9,923 bases of DNA from Chlorobiota bacterium (GCA_030592825.1 JAUVIG010000107.1:1-9923), one strand, 5' to 3'; shown: positions 1 through 7,737, counted from the stretch's first letter. The notes: generated by a model not told the origin, from the letters alone. Made by a program: numbers and translations.

Positions 1-1
1 T

Positions 2-1003
2 CTTCCGGATTCTCCTGAAGCGTATTTCCAAGAAGCAGGGCGGGGGGGGAGAGACGGTAAAACTTCCTATGCTGTTTTATTATTTCAAAAAGCAGATATA
101 ATTAATCTTAAAAAAAGAATTTCTTCAAACTTTCCTGAAATAAAAACCATTAAAGATGTTTATAATGCTGTTTGTAATTATTATGAAATTCCTGTCGGTA
201 AAGGTAAAGGCTTGATTAGACTTTTCAGCATCCGTGATTTTGTTACAAAATTCAAAATGCAAATTAAAGCAGTATTGAGTAGTTTGAAAGTGCTTCAAAA
301 TGAGGGTTATATTGATTTTACCGAAGATGATTTTACACCGTCAAAAGTTTTCTTTTCTGTAAGCAGGGATGATCTTTATAAATACCAAGTAGCCAATAAA
401 CAATTTGATAATTTTATTAAGTTACTTTTGAGATTGTACACAGGATTGTTTTCGAATTACACTTCAATTGATGAAGAATATTTGGCTAAGCGTGCAAATA
501 CTAAAACAGAAATAATTTATGATTATTTGGAACTTTTAGCAAAACAAGAGATTATAAAATATATTCCGCAAAGGAAAACACCTTTTATTATTTTTATATC
601 AGAAAGATTGGAAGATAAGAACTTATTTATTTCCAAGGAAAATTATGAAAAACGAAAAGAACGTTATTTTAACAGGGTAAATGCCATGTTACACTATGCT
701 GAAAGTACTGCTAAATGCAGAAGTCAGATTTTGTTGTCTTATTTCGGAGAAAAAAATCCGTACAGATGCGGTGTGTGTGATGTATGCCGACGAAGAAATA
801 AATTAGATTTAAGCACTTATGAGTTTGATATGATAAATAAAGAAGTAAAAGAATTACTTGCAAAAGCCCCTATGAATATTGATATTTTGGTTGATCAGGT
901 AAATTGTGAAGACAAAAAAGTAATTAAGGTTATCCGTTGGTTAATTGATAATGAAAAGATTGAATATACGATTGATAAACGATTGACTTGGGTATCTGTA
1001 TAA
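2..1003 (+). CDS. recQ: ATP-dependent DNA helicase RecQ, C-terminal part (5' end outside window)
   Basis: RecQ is a superfamily 2 3'-5' helicase acting in recombination repair and at stalled forks. The frame is open from the window edge, giving 333 residues; an internal ATG at 212 is not the start, because helicase motif VI (QEAGRGGRDG, visible residues 10-19) lies upstream of it in the same frame. The RecQ zinc knuckle follows, with Cys codons at 716, 767, 776 and 785 (C-x16-C-x2-C-x2-C, ending CGVCDVC). The gap from motif VI to the first Cys is about 220 residues, against roughly 50 in E. coli RecQ, and is filled by helical, winged-helix-like sequence. About 70 residues follow the knuckle, again winged-helix-like, with no HRDC domain visible. 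This matches the shorter RecQ type I associate with Bacteroidota. Motifs I-V lie outside the window. The gene ends just before a hairpin terminator. Confidence 0.93.
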   Translation, partial: LPDSPEAYFQEAGRGGRDGKTSYAVLLFQKADIINLKKRISSNFPEIKTIKDVYNAVCNYYEIPVGKGKGLIRLFSIRDFVTKFKMQIKAVLSSLKVLQNEGYIDFTEDDFTPSKVFFSVSRDDLYKYQVANKQFDNFIKLLLRLYTGLFSNYTSIDEEYLAKRANTKTEIIYDYLELLAKQEIIKYIPQRKTPFIIFISERLEDKNLFISKENYEKRKERYFNRVNAMLHYAESTAKCRSQILLSYFGEKNPYRCGVCDVCRRRNKLDLSTYEFDMINKEVKELLAKAPMNIDILVDQVNCEDKKVIKVIRWLIDNEKIEYTIDKRLTWVSV

Positions 1004-1010
1004 TAATTAA

Positions 1011-1041
1011 AAAAGGCAAAGTTGTTAAAACTTTGCCTTTT
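1011..1041. terminator. bidirectional rho-independent terminator between recQ and the cold-shock gene
   Basis: A perfect 13-bp stem (1011-1023 pairing with 1029-1041) encloses a 5-base loop. The left arm starts with AAAA and the right arm ends with TTTT, so both strands read stem then T-tract. It lies 8 bases after the recQ stop and 38 bases beyond the end of the convergent cold-shock gene, so it can serve both. Confidence 0.88.
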
Positions 1042-1078
1042 ATTTAGCAGTTGTTACTTAAGATAAAATATATATTAT

Positions 1079-1270
1079 TTAAGCTAATTTCACATCTACT
1101 GCATTAAGACCTTTACGGCCTTCTTGTAATTCGAAAGTAACTTCATCGTTTTCTTTTACTTTGTCAATTATACCGCTTACATGTACGAAGTATTCTTCCT
1201 CAGTTTCATTGTCAATAATGAATCCGAAACCTTTAGTTTCGTTAAAAAATTTAACTTTTCCTGTTTTCAT
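1079..1270 (-). CDS. cold-shock domain protein (CspA family)
   Basis: A 63-residue protein consisting of a single cold-shock domain (OB-fold beta barrel) that binds single-stranded RNA and DNA and melts RNA secondary structure in the cytoplasm. The start MKTGKVKFFNETKGFGFI contains the nucleic-acid-binding RNP1 motif (KGFGFI, residues 13-18), and RNP2 follows as YFVHVS (residues 27-32). The C-terminal beta strands EVTFELQEGRKGLNAVDV are also typical. Its length is normal for the family. It stands alone, with a Bacteroidota-type -7 element at 1299-1306 and a shared terminator downstream. Whether it is cold-induced or constitutive cannot be read from the sequence; the presumed leader is only about 25 bases, much shorter than the thermosensing leader of E. 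coli cspA. Confidence 0.95.
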   Translation of the reverse strand: MKTGKVKFFNETKGFGFIIDNETEEEYFVHVSGIIDKVKENDEVTFELQEGRKGLNAVDVKLA

Positions 1271-1298
1271 AAAAATAATGTTATTTAATAAATTTGTG

Positions 1299-1306
1299 CA
1301 AAGATA
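1299..1306 (-). promoter_or_regulatory. putative promoter -7 element of the cold-shock gene
   Basis: The minus strand reads TATCTTTG, an exact match to the Bacteroidota -7 consensus TAnnTTTG. It lies 28 bases upstream of the start codon. No convincing -33 TTTG is present at the usual distance, but a long A/T tract lies further upstream (1329-1346). Confidence 0.6.
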
Positions 1307-1328
1307 TAATAATTATATAATAAGAAGT

Positions 1329-1346
1329 AAAAAAAATATTTTTTTT
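1329..1346. promoter_or_regulatory. A/T palindrome upstream of the cold-shock promoter
   Basis: Eight A, then TA, then eight T form an 18-bp perfect palindrome. It begins about 23 bases upstream of the -7 element at 1299-1306, near where an UP element or intrinsically bent DNA would help RNA polymerase binding. Role inferred from position and composition only. Confidence 0.3.
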
Positions 1347-1368
1347 GAATTTTATATTATTTGTTCTG

Positions 1369-1385
1369 TTAATAAGCCTTATTAA
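1369..1385. repeat. small AT-rich inverted repeat downstream of the antitoxin-like gene
   Basis: TTAATAA (1369-1375) and TTATTAA (1379-1385) form a 7-bp stem with a GCC loop. It lies 36 bases past the stop of the minus-strand gene at 1422. It has no T-tract on that side, so it is at best a weak transcription end or RNA-stability hairpin. Confidence 0.25.
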
Positions 1386-1421
1386 GCAAGATTTTGAAAA
1401 CGAATTTAGTTATTTAAGGTA

Positions 1422-1643
1422 TTACCATTCTTTTATATCAACCTTTTCACAATCTTTGATAATTTCCGATATTTCATCAGCTTCTTCATTATCCCATATA
1501 CCTGCAAATTGCATCCATGCCGATTTGCTGTTTTTCTTGTTTTTTAATTTATCCAAAAAATTGTTCAGACTTAATAAAATATCCGGATTGTTAATTTTAA
1601 TAATTTCTTCAATAAACTTGTATTTTAAAGTTTGTATTTCCAT
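1422..1643 (-). CDS. small antitoxin-like protein, orphan
   Basis: A 73-residue protein. The N-terminal half (residues 1-33) is predicted to be helical and amphipathic (LKYKFIEEIIKINN, then ILLSLNNFLDKL). A basic KNKKNSK linker follows, then a C-terminal segment with FAGIWDNEEADEI and an acidic tail ending KVDIKEW. This layout, a helical dimerising half followed by a short GIW...EADEI...EW tail, resembles small antitoxins that precede PIN-domain or RelE toxins in Bacteroidota; I assign it by resemblance, not by a signature motif. No toxin reading frame lies downstream (1271-1421 holds only the cold-shock promoter region) or directly upstream. Either its partner was lost, or it is a solitary regulator. 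A -7 element TATCTTTG lies at 1674-1681, and AUG is the only sensible start. It could also be an unrelated hypothetical protein. Confidence 0.7.
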   Translation of the reverse strand: MEIQTLKYKFIEEIIKINNPDILLSLNNFLDKLKNKKNSKSAWMQFAGIWDNEEADEISEIIKDCEKVDIKEW

Positions 1644-1673
1644 TTTGTTTACTTTTTGATAAATCTGTATTTA

Positions 1674-1681
1674 CAAAGATA
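1674..1681 (-). promoter_or_regulatory. putative promoter -7 element of the antitoxin-like gene
   Basis: The minus strand reads TATCTTTG, matching TAnnTTTG, 30 bases upstream of the ATG at 1643. The implied leader is about 24 bases. The octamer is identical to the one before the cold-shock gene. No clear -33 element is seen. Confidence 0.55.
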
Positions 1682-1720
1682 CGATTTTTTATAATATTAA
1701 ATTTCAATCTTTCTGTAAAA

Positions 1721-1754
1721 CAGTCCTGACAGGTTTTGCAAGCTGTCAGGACTG
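1721..1754 (-). terminator. hairpin terminator of the alpha-2-macroglobulin gene
   Basis: CAGTCCTGACAG (1721-1732) and CTGTCAGGACTG (1743-1754) make a perfect 12-bp stem with a 10-base loop, 35 bases beyond the stop of the minus-strand macroglobulin gene. On that strand the stem is followed by TTTTAC, a short T-tract. The position between that stop and the next gene's promoter fits a terminator. CCTGACAG/CTGTCAGG hairpins recur in Bacteroidota genomes as I remember them, so this may also belong to a dispersed family. Confidence 0.72.
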
Positions 1755-1789
1755 AAATAATATTTAGATAATAAGATATTTTTATAAAT

Positions 1790-4700
1790 TTACTCAACCG
1801 TCACATACATACCGCCTTTTTGTGAATAAATTGTTGCATCATACATAGCCTCACAATATGTCGGCGGCATCCAGAATTTGCCGGCATAGCTTGCATTCAG
1901 CATTATTTTAAAAGTTTTGCTTTTGCTTTTGTTTAAGTCGAAATATGTATAAACTCTGTCGTCTCGAATATCAATATACTCGGGTGTTGCTGTATTATAA
2001 GTGTATCCTGTATTATATAATCTTGTATTTATAATTTCCCAGCCTGACGGGAAGATTTGAGATAATGCCATCTCTTCGTATTTTTTCAAAATTCCGGGAT
2101 GTGTAACAGTAACATGTGCCACAAAATCAGTACCTTGAGCTATATTATTCGGAGACAGGCTTGTGCCGTCAGGATAAGTATATTTTACAGTCATTCTTAA
2201 ATCTTTTTGAGCATTAGCAGATTTTCCAATATCCGGTATTCCTTGCAGAATTACTCTGACGTAAATAATTCCCGAACTTGTATTTTTTACAGTGATATTT
2301 CCGGCATTTGTACCCTTAATGTTCATATCAATTTGCGATATGGTCTTATTTACTGCAACTGACTTCATACCGGCAGAGTTCAATTTATATTGATATTTCA
2401 GTTGACCGGATTTTGCATTGCTTTCAACATACAATGAAGCAGCAATTAATGAATAAGCGGTTGTTTGTGTGCTTAAGTATTTATTGCTTGATAATTCTTC
2501 TGATATTTCTTTCAGTAATTTAAATGCTCTTTCTTTTTCGCCAATTAAACTTAAAGTTTCCAAAATCATAGCTTTATCACGAAGAGTACTTCCGTATGTG
2601 TAAGATAATTCTGTATATGAACTTATATAAGTTGTTAAACCCGTAACCATTGATTTAGCATGTGTTTTTTTACCTGAAAGATAATATGCTGCGGCAAGTC
2701 TCCATTTCGCTGTATTTGATAAATTCTTGATATTCTTCATTCTGTTCATGGAACTTTTTGCAGGGTATCCGGCTAATGCGAGCGAATATAACCTGTATGC
2801 TTGTACCAATTGAGATGAAGGTCCGTCGTTTGTCCAGTTCTTTGCTTTCTTAGATTGATATTTTCTCCAAGATTGAATTAAAGAAGATGAAACAGGATAT
2901 CCTTTTTTCTTTGCTTCAATAAGGAAATGTCCGGCATAAGTAGTACCCCAAATACTTGCATTAGAACCGCCTTGCCAATACGCAAAGCCTCCGTTTGTTA
3001 ATTGGAATGAAGCCAATTGTTTAATACCTGCTTTAATATTTTTTTCTATTTCCTTTTTTTGTTTGGCATTCAATTCAATTAAATTAGAAACAAACAATTG
3101 AGGAAATACCGCAGATGTTGTTTGTTCAACGCATCCGTGAGGATATTGAATTAAAAAATTTAATCTGTTTTTCAAATTTATCGGCGGAATGCTTGATACT
3201 TCAATTACTCCGTTGTTGGTTCCCGCAATTCCGACGGGTGTATAATCAGTAACCCATGATTCACCTGCCGACAGAATCTTTTCTATAACATTGGTTGTCA
3301 GATGATTCGGATTTCTGACATCAATTTCAATATTAAAAGAAGATGTAATATTGCCTGATGTTGCAATAACTTCAACAATACCAATACCTATTTTATTATT
3401 AACCAGCAATTCGAAATCAAGATTTTGTTCGCCTTTTTTGTTGAATCTTAATGTTTTAGTTTTATTCCCTTTTACAGTAAACAAGTTATTTGTTTTTAAT
3501 GTAACTTTCACATCTTTAATATTTTTCTTCATAACAAATATTGTTGCAGGAAGTTTTACGATCTCTCCGGGTGAAAGTACTCTTGGCAGAGTTCCCAAAA
3601 CCATCAGGGGTTTAATTACCGGAACGGCTTTATCCGTTGCACCATAGGCATTATTGTTTCCTGCAATAACCATTGTTCTGACAGAACCTATGTATTTTGA
3701 AATATTAATTGTATGCGTTTTTTTATCACCTCTTCCGAGAGTGAACGGTCCGAGAAATTTAACAATTGGTTTGAATCGGTTTGCAGATTTTTTATCTTGA
3801 CCTTCTTCATCCATACCTCCGCCAATTGCCAGCAATCGTTCTGTTTTTCCGGCAGTTGCTCCGATAACTTCATTATACATATCCCAAGTTTTAACACCGA
3901 GAGCTTCTTTAGCAAAGAACTTATCCCAAGGATTAGGCGTTTGAAAACGTGTAATATCAAGCAAACCTTCATCAACAATTGCGAGTGTGTATGTCATTGC
4001 TTTTTTATCCTTTTCCGAAACGGTTATTTTAAAGTCTTTTCCGCTTTCAATTTCATTTGGCATAACAATAACAGGTTCCAATATAGTATTAGGGTCTTCA
4101 ACCATAATCGGAATTGCTCCGTACATTCTGATAGGTAAATCATTTGCTGTTTGCGAATGCGGTTGTAACAAACTTATATGAACATAAACATTCGGAGTCA
4201 TTTCTTTAGTTGCCTTAAATTCAAATTGAGTTTCGCCTTCTTTTGTTTGCACCCAATATGATTTTAAAACATCTGTACCGTCTTCAATACTGATTAATGC
4301 TCTGCCGTCTTTTCCTGTAGGAATAGTAATTTTAACATCATCTCCCACATTGTATTTTTCTTTATCGGAAACAAAAGTCAGCATTGATGCTCCTTCGGCA
4401 TCACCTTTTTGTGCTCTTCCTGCCCAACCCGGCCAGTCAATGTAAACTATTTTTCCTGTTGAGTGCCCGGTTTCAGTATCTTCAGCTATTACTAAGTATC
4501 TTCCCCAATCCGGATATTTAACTTCAATATTCCAAGAAGCTTTTCCGTTAGAGCTGTTTACAATTCCTTCTTTGAGCAAAGTTGCAGAATTCCTGAAATT
4601 GTAACTTGAAACAGTATTACTTGAAGCATCATACCACCATCTCCAACTTAATTTATAGAACTTCATTTTTATTTTATGAGATTCTTTTAAGACCTTACCG

Positions 4701-7336
4701 GTTGGTGTTAGTGTAACTAATTCAACTTTATGTTTCTTATCGGTAAGTAACATTCCTCTGATTTTATCACCTTTCGGTAATTTTATTCCTGTGTAAGCCT
4801 TATAAGGTGAGAATTTTACGGTATATTGGTCAATGCTGAAGTTTCCGCCTTTTTCAAAAGCTTTAGTAAAGAAGACAGCATTCATCATACCCGGTGCTTC
4901 TCCTGATGTGTAGAGATTTGCAGTAAGTTCGACATTACCGTTTTCGTCTGTTGTTTTATTGAGCAACTCTTCAGCATCTGAATAGAAAATTTTTGTAGGG
5001 TCGTCGAAAGTGAAATCTGAATATTTCTCGAATATAGTAGTAACAGGGTGAAGCGATGCATCAACTTTTACTTTAAGACCTTTGCCTATTGCACCGTGCA
5101 GCCATTTTACATTAAGAGTCGCACTTTCACCTTTTCCTTCATAAATCATTTTCTTACCGAAATCTAAAGCAATTTTTAAACGATTAGGTTTTATTGTTTC
5201 AACTTTAACGGTTTTATTAAAATCTACAGAACCAACGGAAACTTTTAAGTTGTAATTTCCTGTAACAGCATCATCTTCTGTTTCAGTTATGAATGTGTAA
5301 AATCCTGTGTTGTTTTTTGTTTGTACTTCTTTTTTTAATACTTGCCCTTTAGGGTTGCTGAATTCAAAAATAACAGGATGTCCGTCGGGTATTGATTTGT
5401 TTTCATCTTGTAAAATGAAAGTTGAGAAAATTGAATCTCCCGGTCTCCATACACCTCGTTCTCCGTATATGAAGCCTTTGATGCCTTCCTTAACTTCTTC
5501 TCCTGATATTGCAAATCTACTCAATGATAATGAGTTACCGTCATTCATTTTCAGGTATGCTCTTTGTTTTCCTAATTTTGCGATAATGAAATAAGGATCA
5601 TCCAGACTGCCTAAATTTACTTTTCCTTCGTTATCGGTTTCTCCGCTTGCCAATAATTGTTGTTGATAATCAAATATCTCAATACTAACTCCGGCTTTGG
5701 GCTTCGTTGTTTGAAGATCAGATATAAATACATTTATATTGCCGTTGCCTGATTGTTTTGCAATAAGACCGAGATCAGAAGCAATTATGTTTCTTGCAGC
5801 TTTTCTGTTGCTTCCGTAATATGCTTTCTTACACGGATTATCTCTGTCTCCCCAATATCCGTAGTAATAGTTGTATTCATAATAATCTTCATAACTGTCC
5901 CAATTTGTGGTCTCATTCTCATCGGTCCAATCATCTTCTTCCTCTGCTTCAGAATCTTCTTCACCGTCTTCATCACATTGATAAAGAGAGTATTGTTTTC
6001 TGAAGTTAAGTTCGACACGGTAGATAGCACCCGGTTCAGCTTCAATAATTTCGCTGAGATCAATTGAGAAACGATTCCAAACTCCGTAGTCAATAATGTT
6101 GAATTTGTCAAGATCAATTTTTTTCCTTACAATAGGTTTGCCTACTTGTCTTAAGTTATAATTTCCGTTGATATCATTTGTTTGTAAAAATTGTAAAATA
6201 TTGTTTTCATAGATTTTAATTACTGTAATATCAACAGCCTTCAAATTAACTGATTCGAAAGGGAAGATCAAACCTTTGTCGCTTGACGGTAATATTGTTC
6301 CTTCCCCCACAATTTTCACTTCCGGTTTAATTGCTTCAAAAGCTAATTCAAAATTATCTTCGTTCTTAAGTTTATAGCCCAGTACATTTTTAATTCCTTC
6401 ATATACATAAACACGTTTTATATTATCAACTCTGTCTTGTGCATAAACTTTAATTATGTTATCATCAATTACAAATCTTAAATTATTTTCTCCCTGAATA
6501 GTAATCAAACCGTTTAAGTTTTGTCTTTCATCCAAAGGATCGGTAAATTGAAGTTGAAGATATTGTTCAGGATGATGAATTACTTTTGAAGATAATAGTT
6601 TAAAATCGCCTATGGCAGGAATTTCAATTTCAGATTTTTCATCTTTATTAACATCTATAGCATCTCCGTTCCATTTCAGATTTATTGAAGATGTTTTTTT
6701 CATTCGTTTAATACTGTCAATCGTAAAATAGTGTATTCTTAAATCGACATCGGAAGACCATTTTACAGATAATTTATCACCGCCTTGTGTTGCTTTCAGA
6801 ATGCCTTTGATTTTTTCAGGGTCTGCAGCATCTGCTGTATTCACAAAACCGTTGACTTGCTGATATTTAAGAGTTTTTTTATCAATTGTTTTTTGTTCTT
6901 CAATAACATAATCAAAAGCTTGTTTTATTGTTTTGAATTCAAAATTAAAAAATTCCAAATCATCTTTAACATCAATAAGTTCACCTAAATTAAATTCTAC
7001 ATAAAACTCTTTGTCTGATTTAAGACTTTCTTCAGGAATAAATTCCAGAGTGTTATTTATTAAGGTATATTTTCCTTCAACTTTTGGTCTGATATTGATG
7101 AGACCTTCGGGCAACTTATCTTTATCTTTTAATTTATCTGTAACCGAACTTGTTAATTTTAATTGAATAGGGGAGTTCTTCGAAATTATCCCGGAAGTAT
7201 GAGCTGTAATATATTTTGCAAATTCCGGATTATCAAAGTTGAGATTCCTTTTTTTAAAGTTTACGGATATTAAAATTATTACTGCAGCAAGAGCGGCAAA
7301 TCCCAGAAAGTAAAAAATTATTTTTTTGTTTTTCAT
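1790..7336 (-). CDS. bacterial alpha-2-macroglobulin family protein (YfhM/MagD-like), thioester intact
   Basis: A 1848-residue protease-trapping protein of the envelope. In the family, a foreign protease cuts a bait region; the shape change exposes a Cys-Gln thioester that links covalently to the protease. Visible parts: basic N-terminus and one membrane helix (residues about 6-26) with no lipobox Cys; beta-sandwich MG domains; a Cys-flanked acidic and Tyr-rich insert (454-502); the MG2-type RGVWRPGD motif around Trp630; VDEGLLDITRFQTPNP from 1121, typical of the region before the A2M domain; LPRVLSPGE around 1251; the thioester Cys-Val-Glu-Gln at 1402-1405 in PHGCVEQTTS; an alpha/alpha toroid domain with NGGFAYWQGG; and a C-terminal MG10-like domain with RDDRVYTYFDL around 1791. 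Length suits the large bacterial forms. A penicillin-binding protein 1C gene, its frequent partner, is not adjacent. It has its own promoter region and terminator, so it is probably monocistronic. Confidence 0.95.
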   Translation of the reverse strand: MKNKKIIFYFLGFAALAAVIILISVNFKKRNLNFDNPEFAKYITAHTSGIISKNSPIQLKLTSSVTDKLKDKDKLPEGLINIRPKVEGKYTLINNTLEFIPEESLKSDKEFYVEFNLGELIDVKDDLEFFNFEFKTIKQAFDYVIEEQKTIDKKTLKYQQVNGFVNTADAADPEKIKGILKATQGGDKLSVKWSSDVDLRIHYFTIDSIKRMKKTSSINLKWNGDAIDVNKDEKSEIEIPAIGDFKLLSSKVIHHPEQYLQLQFTDPLDERQNLNGLITIQGENNLRFVIDDNIIKVYAQDRVDNIKRVYVYEGIKNVLGYKLKNEDNFELAFEAIKPEVKIVGEGTILPSSDKGLIFPFESVNLKAVDITVIKIYENNILQFLQTNDINGNYNLRQVGKPIVRKKIDLDKFNIIDYGVWNRFSIDLSEIIEAEPGAIYRVELNFRKQYSLYQCDEDGEEDSEAEEEDDWTDENETTNWDSYEDYYEYNYYYGYWGDRDNPCKKAYYGSNRKAARNIIASDLGLIAKQSGNGNINVFISDLQTTKPKAGVSIEIFDYQQQLLASGETDNEGKVNLGSLDDPYFIIAKLGKQRAYLKMNDGNSLSLSRFAISGEEVKEGIKGFIYGERGVWRPGDSIFSTFILQDENKSIPDGHPVIFEFSNPKGQVLKKEVQTKNNTGFYTFITETEDDAVTGNYNLKVSVGSVDFNKTVKVETIKPNRLKIALDFGKKMIYEGKGESATLNVKWLHGAIGKGLKVKVDASLHPVTTIFEKYSDFTFDDPTKIFYSDAEELLNKTTDENGNVELTANLYTSGEAPGMMNAVFFTKAFEKGGNFSIDQYTVKFSPYKAYTGIKLPKGDKIRGMLLTDKKHKVELVTLTPTGKVLKESHKIKMKFYKLSWRWWYDASSNTVSSYNFRNSATLLKEGIVNSSNGKASWNIEVKYPDWGRYLVIAEDTETGHSTGKIVYIDWPGWAGRAQKGDAEGASMLTFVSDKEKYNVGDDVKITIPTGKDGRALISIEDGTDVLKSYWVQTKEGETQFEFKATKEMTPNVYVHISLLQPHSQTANDLPIRMYGAIPIMVEDPNTILEPVIVMPNEIESGKDFKITVSEKDKKAMTYTLAIVDEGLLDITRFQTPNPWDKFFAKEALGVKTWDMYNEVIGATAGKTERLLAIGGGMDEEGQDKKSANRFKPIVKFLGPFTLGRGDKKTHTINISKYIGSVRTMVIAGNNNAYGATDKAVPVIKPLMVLGTLPRVLSPGEIVKLPATIFVMKKNIKDVKVTLKTNNLFTVKGNKTKTLRFNKKGEQNLDFELLVNNKIGIGIVEVIATSGNITSSFNIEIDVRNPNHLTTNVIEKILSAGESWVTDYTPVGIAGTNNGVIEVSSIPPINLKNRLNFLIQYPHGCVEQTTSAVFPQLFVSNLIELNAKQKKEIEKNIKAGIKQLASFQLTNGGFAYWQGGSNASIWGTTYAGHFLIEAKKKGYPVSSSLIQSWRKYQSKKAKNWTNDGPSSQLVQAYRLYSLALAGYPAKSSMNRMKNIKNLSNTAKWRLAAAYYLSGKKTHAKSMVTGLTTYISSYTELSYTYGSTLRDKAMILETLSLIGEKERAFKLLKEISEELSSNKYLSTQTTAYSLIAASLYVESNAKSGQLKYQYKLNSAGMKSVAVNKTISQIDMNIKGTNAGNITVKNTSSGIIYVRVILQGIPDIGKSANAQKDLRMTVKYTYPDGTSLSPNNIAQGTDFVAHVTVTHPGILKKYEEMALSQIFPSGWEIINTRLYNTGYTYNTATPEYIDIRDDRVYTYFDLNKSKSKTFKIMLNASYAGKFWMPPTYCEAMYDATIYSQKGGMYVTVE

Positions 7337-7408
7337 AGTCTTATGATATTTAAAAGAGTTTATAAAAATTGGAGTTAAATTTACGAATTAATTTCCGGTA
7401 TAACAACA

Positions 7409-7416
7409 CAAATTTA
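7409..7416 (-). promoter_or_regulatory. candidate -7 element of the macroglobulin gene
   Basis: The minus strand reads TAAATTTG, matching TAnnTTTG, 72 bases upstream of the ATG. No -33 TTTG is found at the expected spacing, so support is moderate. It is one arm of an inverted repeat with 7428-7435. Confidence 0.4.
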
Positions 7417-7427
7417 TATTTATGTTT

Positions 7428-7435
7428 TAAATTTG
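7428..7435 (+). promoter_or_regulatory. candidate -7 element pointing rightward into the structured segment
   Basis: The plus strand reads TAAATTTG, an exact mirror of the element at 7409-7416, separated by 11 bases. It would drive transcription from about 7442 through the structured segment and the toxin remnant. Position and consensus are the only evidence. Confidence 0.3.
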
Positions 7436-7737
7436 AAAGAGTCAGGTGATATGGATACCCACTTTAAATTAACCGAGATGACTCGAAACAAACAGGGGAG
7501 AGATACGGTAGAAACACAGGTCATCCAAGCTCTTATGTTGTATTGGCAGTTGATTTTTGTATGTCAAAGAACTATTTCCGGTCACTTTATTCAAAATAAT
7601 TGCGAAACGGGCACCGGCAATTTTACATGTATATTGCAAACTCATTGTAATGATGTAACAAATAGAACGACGGCGGCAAGACTTGTTCCGATTATTTCGG
7701 AAGCCGACCAAACGGTGCACAGTCTAAATCGAACCGG
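7436..7737 (+). other. structured, non-coding-looking segment; possible group II intron (domain I) remnant
   Basis: About 300 bases with no recognisable gene, about 41% GC by hand count against clearly lower values around it. It holds nested inverted repeats: GAGTCA 7439-7444 with TGACTC 7479-7484; AATTGC 7598-7603 with GCAATT 7617-7622, enclosing a GAAA bulge and a CGG-gca-CCG hairpin; TACAT 7624-7628 with ATGTA 7652-7656; and CGGC 7674-7677 with GCCG 7703-7706, enclosing TTCCGA 7686-7691 with TCGGAA 7697-7702. A 103-residue open frame (7433-7744) crosses it, but has odd Cys/Thr/Gln-rich composition and no domain I know. Dense pairing plus abrupt joining to a toxin gene suggests the body of a structured RNA; bacterial group II intron domain I is my leading guess, from general resemblance. 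No domain V hairpin is visible, so if it is an intron it is truncated. The rightward strand is inferred. Confidence 0.4.

Noticed and set aside
42..49. Run of eight G in recQ, a possible slippage or phase-variation site
   Set aside because: The run encodes part of motif VI (GRGGRDG) and the frame is intact across it; Gly/Arg codons explain it without special function.
1609..1797. A 62-residue minus-strand frame with a Cys-x2-Cys-x2-Cys look (CKTCQDC)
   Set aside because: The cysteines are encoded by the terminator hairpin at 1721-1754, and the frame overlaps the promoter and start of the antitoxin-like gene.
3688..4181. Several open frames on both strands inside the macroglobulin gene (also at 5307-6117)
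   Set aside because: They are out-of-frame shadows of a continuous 1848-codon gene with clear family motifs.
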